A program made the position numbers and the translations under genes. The notes under the pieces were generated by a model. That model ran no database searches and was not told the origin of the DNA. It saw nothing but the letters and a program-made list of their open reading frames with translations. From contig MU867098.1 of NCBI GenBank assembly GCA_033725935.1, positions 248,001 through 312,000 of the forward strand: 64,000 nt of DNA, in the 5' to 3' direction. Source of the stretch: Cladorrhinum sp. PSN259. Taxonomy: Eukaryota > Ascomycota > Sordariomycetes > Sordariales > Podosporaceae. Below are positions 23,475-33,700 of the stretch, in pieces; within the stretch, counting starts at the first letter, position 1; every line of letters starts with the position of its first letter.

Positions 23475-25333
23475 ATGGCTAACATGTAAGCTCAGTCTCT
23501 GATTTACCCTGCTCTGCTATGGCAGTCAATGAATGCCCAATTAGTTGGAATATAACTAACCACGTCCTTTGCACATAGACAAGTTGACGTTCTTGTCATT
23601 GGCGCTGGCCCGACTGGTCTGGGTGCTGCTAAACGTCTCAACCACATCGTGCGTCCCCCCGCCTCCTTCGATGCGACCTGTGTATTTCCCCGCATTGTCT
23701 CGACAGCTTTCTGACCTCAACAAACAGAACGGTCCTTCATGGTTGATCCTCGATGCCAATGAGAAGGCTGGTGGCCTCGCTTCCACTGACGTTACCCCCG
23801 AGGGCTTCGTAAGTTCTTCGCTCTACCGCCTTGACGGACACCTTGAGCTTCACTGGCAGATTGGCTGACAATTGAGTTTCTCAGCTCTACGATGTTGGCG
23901 GGCACGTAATCTTCTCCCACTACAAGTACTTTGACGACTGCATCGACGAGGCCCTCCCTAAGGACGATGACTGGTACACTCATGAGCGTATCTCTTACGT
24001 CCGTTACAAGGGCCTCTGGGTCCCTTATCCCTTCCAGAACAACATCTCAATGCTTCCCAAAGATGATCAGGTGAAATGCATTGAGGGTCTGATTGATGCC
24101 GCCATGGCCTCCCGCGTGGCTACCGATAAGCCCAAGAACTTTGACGAGTGGATCCTTCGCACCTGTGGCGAGGGTGTTGCCGACATCTTCATGAGACCCT
24201 ACAACTACAAGGTGTGGGCCGTGCCCACCACCAAGGTATGGATGCCCTGCTTAAACTTGGCTCTGCTTGAGTCTCAATGCTGACTGCCACATTAGATGCA
24301 ATGCGAGTGGCTTGGCGAGCGTGTCGCTGCTCCCAACCTTAAGCTGGTCACCAAGAACGTGATCCTGAACAAGGTTGCCGGAAACTGGGGCCCCAACGCC
24401 ACCTTCAGATTTCCCGCGCGGGACGGCACTGGTGGTATCTGGATTGCCGTTTCCGATACTCTCCCTGAGGAGAAGAAGCGGTACGGCCAGAAGGGTGAGG
24501 TTACCAAGGTTGACGCCGAGAAGAAGATTGTCACTCTCAAGGATGGCACTACTATCGGCTATGGCAAGCTTATCAACACCATGGCCGTCGATCAGCTCGT
24601 CGAGAAGATGGGTAACCAGGAGCTGATTAGCCTTTCCAAGGGCCTCTACTACTCTTCCACCCACGTCATTGGTGTTGGTATCCGTGGTGAGCGTCCTGAG
24701 CGCATTGGCGATAAGTGCTGGCTGTACTTCCCTGAGGACAACTGCCCCTTCTATCGCGCCACCATCTTCTCCAACTACTCCCCTTACAACCAACCCGAGG
24801 CCGGAGTCAAGCTGCCCACCCTCTACAATGCGGACGGCAGCAAGGCTGCATCCAGCGAGGCCAAGGAGGGCCCCTACTGGTCCATCATGCTTGAGGTCTC
24901 CCAGTCGGGCATGAAGCCTGTGGATGAGAAGAATCTTCTCAAGGACTGCATCCAGGGTCTCATCAACACCGAGATGCTCAAGCCCGAGGATGAGATTGTC
25001 TCGACCTATCACCGCAAGTTCGACCACGGTTATCCTACTCCGGCGCTTGAGAGAGAGGGTGTCCTTAAGCAGCTTCTTCCCAAGCTCCAGGAGCAGGGCA
25101 TCTGGTCTCGCGGCCGTTTCGGCAGCTGGAGATATGAAGTCGGCAACCAGGATCACTCGTTCATGCTCGGTGTCGAGGCAGTTGACAACATTGTCTCAGG
25201 TGCGGTTGAGTTGACTCTGAACTACCCCGACTTTGTCAACGGTCGTGCCAACACTGAGCGCAGACTCGACCAGCCTTTTGTCAGCGCTGGCACCCTTCCT
25301 AAAACTAGCATTCCTACCAGGTATGCGAACTGA
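23475..25333 (+). CDS. ugmA: UDP-galactopyranose mutase
   Basis: Five exons, 23475-23485, 23579-23648, 23728-23808, 23885-24235 and 24296-25333, 516 residues. The flavoenzyme converts UDP-galactopyranose to UDP-galactofuranose, the donor for cell-wall galactomannan and glycoconjugates; cytosolic. The N-terminal dinucleotide-binding motif VIGAGPTGLGAAKRL (residues 10-24) binds FAD, followed by LILDANEKAGGLAST and GGHVIFSHYKYFDD (59-72), the region of the mobile active-site loop. RGERPERIGDKCWLYFPEDN and the C-terminal GRFGSWRYEVGNQDHSFM complete the eukaryotic UGM pattern. Length matches the Aspergillus enzyme (about 510). Intron 1 splits codon Ile4 after only 11 coding bases, so simple gene calls miss the start. 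Confidence 0.97.
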
Positions 25334-26075
25334 AAGTACTAATGATGGATGGTTAAAATTTTAAAACAATTACGAGGACCCAAAGCAGGAGTTTCGCGTG
25401 CTGCATTTAGCTGCATGGATGGATCTGGCTCTTGGTATTTTCGATGGGTTCGGTTGGGTTGATATTCACTGGGATTTGGGAAGCGACAAAATAGCGTCGG
25501 GATGGTTTGGTGGTCATATAAACAAGACTATGGCTGAGCAGAACGGGATCTTGCTGGCAGCTTCATTATAGAGTCTAGACTGGGCGATAGAATCTAATAC
25601 AAAGTGGGTTGGCTCCAGTTGTTGTCTTGTATGCAAACCTTAGAGTCGGTCTGCTTTGTAGAAGATTAAAATGAACCGATATTTACATCCAGGAAGAGTT
25701 GCAGCGATCACGAACCGTCAATCGAATACACACAAATGCCGACTGCCAAGGCGAGAGTTATCGTACCAAGCTATCCAAAACCTGTGGCTGTGGATTGCGC
25801 TACAGGTTATTAGTCAGAAAGAGTTAGATGGACGTGGGGAATAAAAATATTTTAGGGGGGCTCGGCACCCAAGATCGGCGCCAAATTGAGTTACGAAAAA
25901 GACAGTTTTGGACGAACGCCTTGCACGTGGAGTTGACGGGAACACTAGAGAAAAGCAACAAACGTGCGCTGCTGCATGCGTTTGAAATGATGCAGCATGA
26001 GGAAGATTATGAGTTCTGTGTAACAAGGGGCACGGGTTACGGGTTATTGGCTGCTGCGGCTTTGGCTGGGTGGTG

Positions 26076-26083
26076 TGACGTCA
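26076..26083. promoter_or_regulatory. CRE palindrome TGACGTCA
   Basis: Perfect ATF/CREB-type site, 1669 bp upstream of the ATG of the large hybrid kinase at 27752. It mirrors the site upstream of the PAS hybrid kinase. A regulatory role is inferred. Confidence 0.4.
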
Positions 26084-27711
26084 ATGGCGCGCTTTTTTGC
26101 CGTTCTTTTTCCCCTCGACAGATCTCAGGTTCCCCCAGATGGAGAGAAATACCTAAGACAAGAGCAAACAGGGAGAAGATGGAAAGGTTTGAAAATCTGA
26201 GGGGAAAGGCAGGTACACTACGTTATGAGACGAAATGTTGTATGCTATGGCGTATGGGAGAAGCTAAAAAAAAAACAGGTCTAGCTGAATGTAAGGTATG
26301 TACCGATGGAAGGGTGGTGGTGTCACTGCAGCGTTCGTAGCGGGAACTTGGACAAGATGAAGCAGCGAATGACTAGAAAAACGAGGGCAGATCGCGCACA
26401 TCTTGGCGCCTTTTGTGCTACGGATCCGGGGCGGACTAGGGAAGGTATTGGATGCGGTGTGCTGCCCTGTGTGCTGTAAGTTTTTGCGGGCAACGCGGGT
26501 CGGAAAGGGGAGGGGCGAGCTTGACGATACAAACCTGAACTGGGTGAATGTATGGGTAATTATACAGGGTAGATTGCTATCTGTAAACTGATGAATCTAG
26601 CACATAAGAAGTATATAAGGGTCCAGGAGAACATAAATAATGTATTGGGACCACATGAAATTGAGTAGAGATCCAGGAAAACAATGAGCTATGCATAGAA
26701 ATTGGCTATAAATGTACAATGCGTGCCTTCCAGTCTGGTTCATGAGTACGTAAAAAACGGAATGACCCCTAGTCCGTTTAATCAGTCAGGGAAAGAGGGG
26801 CAAAAAAATAACTGACAAGGTCCTCTTTTGCTGGCGGAATGGAGACTCGTTGGGAAATGGGAAAACTTGGAAATCCGACCACCGTTTAACCCACTTTCGT
26901 CCTAATTGCGGTTTCCTCAGATGCTGGGGATTGGTGCCAAGTGCCTTGTTCCTTTGGATAGGTGTGTGTTTCCTCCCCCTCATCAAATCCCAATAAAACA
27001 CCAAGCCAATAAACTCGGTCAAGGGTCCTGGGTGCTTGTCCAGTGCGTGCTTTGTTGGGATCGGGTCACCAGTTCATTATTTTGGGTTATTGCTGTGGCT
27101 TTCCATTTTCGTCAACACTCTCAGGTGTTTTTTACCCTTTTTTTTTGAGTTTGCCAGTATTCCAGGGTTCCATTACCACTCTGTGACCTTCGTCGCTAAA
27201 GCCGCCGACGCCAGCATAGCTATCACCAGACCACAGCCCACGAACCATATATACGCCACATCAGGCATTTGTTTTACCGAGTAGCAATATATCTTGGAGG
27301 TAGGCAGTTACTCTGAGGTCCAATAGAGTATTTTGACATTATTTGGAGTCGTTTCTCGCAAATATCAACACGGTCGTCCACCACCGCGCGACCACGACAG
27401 CTCTTGCTAACTGCAACAGCACGGTAGAAACGGCATTTCCCCCCACAATCACCACTCCACCAGAGAGCCACAAGCCACCTACGGATTGCATACCGCACAA
27501 CACATCGTCGACACCACCACGCTGGCGCCGGTCGCACGCATCTAGGTACCGAAACGAAAAAAGGGCGGGCATCCGATCCAGACGACTTACCGCACAACCA
27601 AAAATTCCGGCCATTCTCAGGTCTCTCCTCTCCCATTCGCCCCTCCGCTTGGCCTTGCCCTTGCCCTTGCCGATATCCGGGTCCCGATCTACCCCTCCGA
27701 CTTTTCAGGCC

Positions 27712-27737
27712 ATGAGCGGAACATGACGACCTTGTGA
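27712..27737 (+). promoter_or_regulatory. two overlapping 4-codon upstream ORFs
   Basis: ATG AGC GGA ACA TGA (27712-27726) is followed by ATG ACG ACC TTG TGA (27723-27737); the stop of the first overlaps the start of the second as ATGA. Both end before the kinase ATG at 27752. The arrangement suggests termination-reinitiation control if the leader contains them. Confidence 0.5.
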
Positions 27738-27751
27738 AGCTTCCCGCGATC

Positions 27752-30700
27752 ATGGATACCGCAGCGAGGCTGCTCGACGACCAGCAACTCGAGTCGCCAG
27801 CGCGCATTTTTGAGAGGCTAAATCAGGTTGCTGGCTATAGCTGGGACGACTCACGCCCACCATTTCACTCGACCTATGATAATTGGCATATTTTTGGGAC
27901 GAGGTTTGTCTCCCCCTATTCGACGACGGGGCCGAGCCAGACAACGCCTGCTGCACTCTACAGCTCGTCGAATCCATCTCCGTCCGCCAACTTCGTGCCG
28001 ACAAATCGATCTTCTGCTTCAGAACACCGGCCGTCAACTGCAAAACAGCAGAATGAGACGAATGGAGATTACCAACCAAGCTCGCCCGTGCCCGTTCCGG
28101 TAGTTTCATCGGATACTGCCCTGGTTGAACAGCAGGTCGTTGCACGAGTGTCCTACCATGTTCTTCGCGAAGAGAGGGCGTACCATATTTCCAAGCATAT
28201 AGTAGCCAGCATCGATACGAACGCGGAACGAATCGCCAAGCCGCTCGATCTGATTCGGTTGGCACCGATGCAAGGTGATAGGGGAACTATTCTTGTGACC
28301 ATTTACGAATACCCTGGCCCCAACTATCTGTTCGACGTTATGGATTTTGGCCCTGCGTTTTACTTTGCGCGTTCGCACAATGACAGGTGGGAGGTGGACA
28401 GGAATGAAAAACGTGGATTGGGCCCTCCGATCAGCCTGCAGGATTTTCTGGACTTTGCAATTGGAGCCGCTCAATGCCTGGAAACAATTCATCATGGCCA
28501 GGGAATAGTCCACGGAGAGATACGTGGCGATGCCTTCCACTACAATCTCGAAGCAAACCAGGTCAGGCTGGTATCCCTGGGTTCCGGGCTGAGGTCGTTC
28601 GAGCACGGCCTAACCAGCACTGGCTGGTCGGCTTTGTCGAGGGAACGGGGTGCCAAGTACAAGCTGCAGTATATTTCTCCGGAGCAGACTGGGCGGATGC
28701 CCGCCGAGCCCGACACGCGAACCGACATATACTCACTTGGCATTCTGTTCTGGACACTTCTGACCCAGCAGCCAGTCTTCCAAGGCGACTCACCACTCGA
28801 CGTCGTCCAATGTGTGCTAAGTCGGAGGATACCAAGTGTATCCGCCATCCGCATGGATATTCCGGATGTCATCGGGCGTATCATTCAGAAATGCACTTCC
28901 AAGAACGTGAGCGAGCGATATTTTTCTGCCAGCGGGCTTCGACATGACTTGGCACTGGTTCATAAGATGCTGGGAGATGGCAACTTGGCGGCCCTCAAGG
29001 ACATGGCCATCGGTAGCAAGGACATCTCGTCTTCTTTCAGGCTGCCAACAGCAATGATAGGGCGTGAAGCCGAGCGCGAAAAGCTTCTCAAGATCATTGA
29101 CAAGGTTGCCAAGAAGCATTCGATGAGTGTCAATAGGGCTTCCTCGCGACTCACGGATACATCGAGTGTGTCCACTGAAATCGACGGTGGAGAGGCCTCT
29201 AGTGATGGCGGTAGCTCAGGGGAGGGAACTAGCCGGCCGGATGGCCCGCTCAGTCAGAAGGGCCAGCGGGCCGGGTCTGTGGGACATATGGCTTTTGGAT
29301 CAGCAGCTCGCCGACCATGGGACAGACAGAGCTTGTCTATCTCGTTAAACGACCAATATCAAGACGGCACCGGCACCGGCTCCGAGCCCTCGCGAAATCA
29401 CTCAGCAACTGACTCATCTGGGGCGAGTCTTACACGGCTTTCCAACCCATCTAAATACAGAAGGAATGGCCATTGTGAGATTGTAATCATCGAAGGAGCA
29501 GGTGGTCTCGGGAAGAGCTGTCTGGTTAGCTCCGTACTCTCAGATGCCCGAAGAAGAGGCTACTGTGCAACAGCCAAGTTCGATACAGCGAGGAGAACAG
29601 CTTACGGTCCACTTTTGAAGTTGCTCTCGTCTCTTTTTCGGCAGATATGGGGTGAACGAAACACTGAGACCCCCTTTCATCAGGCACTAAAGCAGTATGT
29701 TCGGCCCGTGTGGCCGATGCTGCACAAGATCCTTGGTCTCCCCGAATTCCTCCTGCCGCCTGTCGATCATAACAACTCGACCGTAGGCTATCAAACTCTC
29801 AGGCAAGCGCTCAAAAGACGGGGCTCCTCGCCCGAGTTATCTGGCACTTCGACGCCACGAGCATCTACGAATTCTACTTCTTCAGCTCAAAGTACGCAAG
29901 ACTTTCTCAGGGCTGGAGCAACAACGCAAACAAATCGGCTAATGAACACGTTCTTGGATGTTTTGAGGCTTTTTACTCATCACAAATTCATCTGTTTCTG
30001 CCTGGATGATTTGCACTATGCAGATGACGAGAGCATAGAACTCATCACCCAGATCGTGAATGCTAGACTTAAGATGGTCATCGTTATTACATATCGGCCA
30101 GAAGAGCTTGCTACTGAGAAGGTACAAAGAATATTAAATCCGCCAAATTCTGACGACCGCACCAAGAATGGCGGTCCCAGCACTACCCATATCAAACTTG
30201 AGCCACTCAATGAGGAGGAGATAGTCCGGTACGTTGCCACAACTCTCTCGCGACCCATGGAAGACGTTGTTCCTTTGGCCCTGGTCCTCCAGTCCAAGAC
30301 GGCAGGGAACCCATTTTACATGCGAGAGATGCTCAGTGCCAGCTATCGGAAGAGGTGCATCTACTATGATTACGTCGATACTCAGTGGGTCTTTGACTTA
30401 GACAAGCTCTTTGAGCAGTTCAAGGGAGAACAGGACTACGACGTGCTTGACACAGCGTTCATCACCCGCCGTCTGAGTGAGCTGCCAGCTGCTTCGAGGT
30501 CGATTCTTGCCTGGGCTGCCTTGCTTGGACAAACGTTTTCCTTCAACCTGATTTGCAAGTTGATGGAAGTGGAGTTTGACTACTACGAGGATGCTTCAGA
30601 CACGGCCGAGGAGCACCAAGCTGTCTCATACTCGCAGCAGGATATTGTCACGGGACTCGAGTCTGCTGTCCAGGCCTTCATCATTGTTCCTAGCGATCGA

Positions 30701-33700
30701 GATGACCACTTTCGCTTCGCTCACGACAGGTATATCCAAGCCGCCTCGGCGCTTAAGGAATGCAATGCTTGGAAGATGCACTACGTGATTGCGCAAACTC
30801 TCCTCAGGCATTACTCCGATTATCCAGCATTGCAGGAAAATACGGCATCGCATATCTGCGAGTCGGTGGAACTCATCAAGAAGAAAATACCCATCCGAGC
30901 CCAGTTCCGCAAACTTCTTCTGGAAAGGGCAGAGATAGCTACGGAAAGCGGAGCGCGGCATACCGCGGCCAAGTACTACACAAATGCCGTCGCGCTCCTC
31001 CAGCCAAATCCCTGGGATGAGGAAGTAGAGGATGTATCTTATGCCGAGACGCTTAATTTGTATATCAGGGCTGCAGATTGTTATCTTTACATGGGTCACC
31101 AGAGCGCGGCCAATTACTTATTGCAGACAGTCTTTGACCACGCGAGGGAAGCGCTCGACAAGGCGCCTGCGTATGTGCTGCAGTCGAGGATTTTTGCACA
31201 GAGCGGAGATTCGAAGCAGGCGGTGGATTCCCTCCGCCAGTGTCTAAAGGCCATGGGTGTGGACGTTGACGACCTCCCCACGATGGAGAAGTGCGATGAG
31301 CAATTTGAGCGGCTGTCTGTAAAGATCAAGGCGATGGACCGCAAGACGGTGTTGAATCCACTCGGCACGAACGATATAGATCCAACTTTGGCATCGTTCG
31401 GGGCCGTTTTGGCAGAAACCACGAGCGCAGGATGGTGGAGCGAACGCGTCATCTTCTACCAGCTCGCCCTCTTGATGATGGAAACACATTTCAGCCGAGG
31501 TGTGTACCCACAGTCTGGTATGGCATTCTTGCACATGTCCATGATTGCTCTTTCGCGCTTCAACATGGCACATTTCGCCGCAAGCCTGGCAAGTACATGT
31601 CTAGATCTTTTGGACAAATACCGCGACCCATTTTCCGTGGCAAGGGGTTACATGATCTACGCCAACTTCGTCGGCCACGTTCATGAATCAATCGGCACCA
31701 TGGCGAGCCAACTCGAATGGACTAGTGATGTCGCCGCAAATGCCGGGGACAGAATATCTACCATTCTTAGCTATGGACTTCTATGCCAATTAAAGTTCTT
31801 CGCTGGTGAGCCGTGTGCTGACTTGGAGTCTTATTGCCAGTATTGCTGCGAGGACATCCCGAGCTGGCACCTGGACACACGGGGAGGCACTGTTCTCATC
31901 GCGGTCCGACAAGTGTGTCGGGCGCTGCAAGGAAAAACGAGGACCTCGAATCCGCTTGAGGTAATGAGTGATGAGCAGCATGATGCTCCGACTTACAAGA
32001 AGTGGCTGCTTTCGCACACGAACAATGGCGGGAGATCGCTGCTCCTTTACGAGACCTTGGAACTGATACCGCTTTTTCTTTACGGTCACTACGAACGGAC
32101 CATCGAGATCGGAAAGGGTGTGCTTGAAAACGCAGACCTCCTCTGGTCGGCTCGAAACACAAGGTTGGCGATGCTCTTTTATGGGCTGGCGCTATCTGGG
32201 ATGGTCCTGCGTCGGCAACAAGATCCCCGGACGCCAGCCGGATCGGATTCCAAGAAGAAGGTCGAAGAAACAGTTCGGCAGGTTGAAGGCCTCAATAAAA
32301 GAATCAAGGACTGGCAAGCGGCGAACGACGTCAATTACCTCGCATGGTCCAAGCTGCTTGATGCTCAAGTTTCTGAAATGCTCGGAAATCATGGCACTGC
32401 TATTCGCCAGTATGAGGAGGCGCTGGATCATGCTTCGGAGCACGACTTCATTTTCGAGGAAGCTCTCGGGAACTACCTCATGGCGAACATTTTTATCAGG
32501 AATGCCGCGAGGAGGTCAGCCCGTTCAGCCCTCTGCGATGCCGTCAATCTTTACCGCCGATTCGGCGCTCTTGGCATCGCCGACCTTATCGAGAGAGAGC
32601 ACAGCATTCTTCTTCACGGCCCAGCGCGGAATTCCCGGACCACTGATGCTGGTGTGCAAACTGATTTTGCGGGAGAAGCCTCGTCAGTACAGTACCGGGG
32701 CGTGGAGAGTGAGCAAGGCGATAATGCTACTCAACAAGCTCAACGAGCCGCCGTTGCACAGCTTAAAGGGGAACGCATGACGGCTTGGAGGGGCTCAACG
32801 CAGCCTGAGGCGGGGGCCGGGTTGCCTGCTCTCGATATGATCGATCTGCATGCGATCCTGGTCTCATCGCAGGTGATCTCATCGGTGCTGCGGGTGGACG
32901 AGCTGCTCAAGACTATGTGCGACGTGATTCTTCAGACATGCAGTGGGTCGGCTACACTGGCTTCCATCATTGTACAAGACGAGGGCGACGAGGAGTGGTG
33001 TGTCGCTGCCAGCGGAGAGCCTGAGAAGGGCGCACAGGCGCATATTCCAGGCATCCCACTGAGCGGAACTCGCCTGGTCGCTGAAAACGTCATACTCTAC
33101 TGCACCAGATTCCGCGAAGTCGTCTTCCTCCAAGATCTTATCACCGACGAGCGCTTTGGTAATGTTAGTGAATACTGGCTAGAGAAAAATCCTGGCAGCA
33201 AGGCTGTTATTGCTATTCCGATCTGCCACGGGTCGAAGCCGCTGCTTGGTGTGCTTTATCTCGAAGGAGTCCCAGGATCCTTTACGGACAGAAACGTCAC
33301 TGTCCTGCAGCTTCTAGTCAATCAGATTGGTATCAGTTATTCTAACGCTCTTGCCATGAAAGCGGTTGAGAAGGTGTCTGCTGAGAACATCTCGATGGTT
33401 GAGCTTCAGAAGCGGGCTCTGGCAAAGGCCATTGAGGCCGAGACCAAGGCCAAGAATGCTGAGGCTGAAGCTATCCGCAACGTTAAGCTTGCTGAGGAGG
33501 CCACCAAAGCCAAGTCAATCTTTCTTGCCAATGTTTCTCATGAGTTACGGACTCCACTTAACGGTGTTATCGGAAACTCGGAGCTCTTAAGGGACAGCAA
33601 CCTAAACAAAGAGCAACTTGAAATGGCTGATTCGATACGGGTCTCTGCCGATCTGCTTCTGACCGTCATCAATGACATTCTTGACTTCTCCAGGATGGAA

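Larger units (their letters stand above)
25334..27751. other. spacer and leader of the pseudokinase hybrid kinase
   Basis: 2.4 kb without a supportable gene. A 170-codon open frame at 25828-26340 has no recognisable domain. The region holds a perfect CRE palindrome (26076-26083), a pyrimidine-rich stretch before 27710 with a plausible 3' splice site (CTTTTCAG, ending 27709) and two tiny upstream ORFs just before the kinase ATG. Confidence 0.55.

Noticed and set aside
24251..25156. 301-codon frame antisense to UDP-galactopyranose mutase
   Set aside because: Leu/Val-rich mirror of a highly biased coding exon; no family resemblance.
25828..26340. 170-codon plus-strand frame between ugmA and the large hybrid kinase
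   Set aside because: Starts with ATG but has no recognisable domain, and frames of this length are expected by chance in this much DNA; RNA evidence would be needed.
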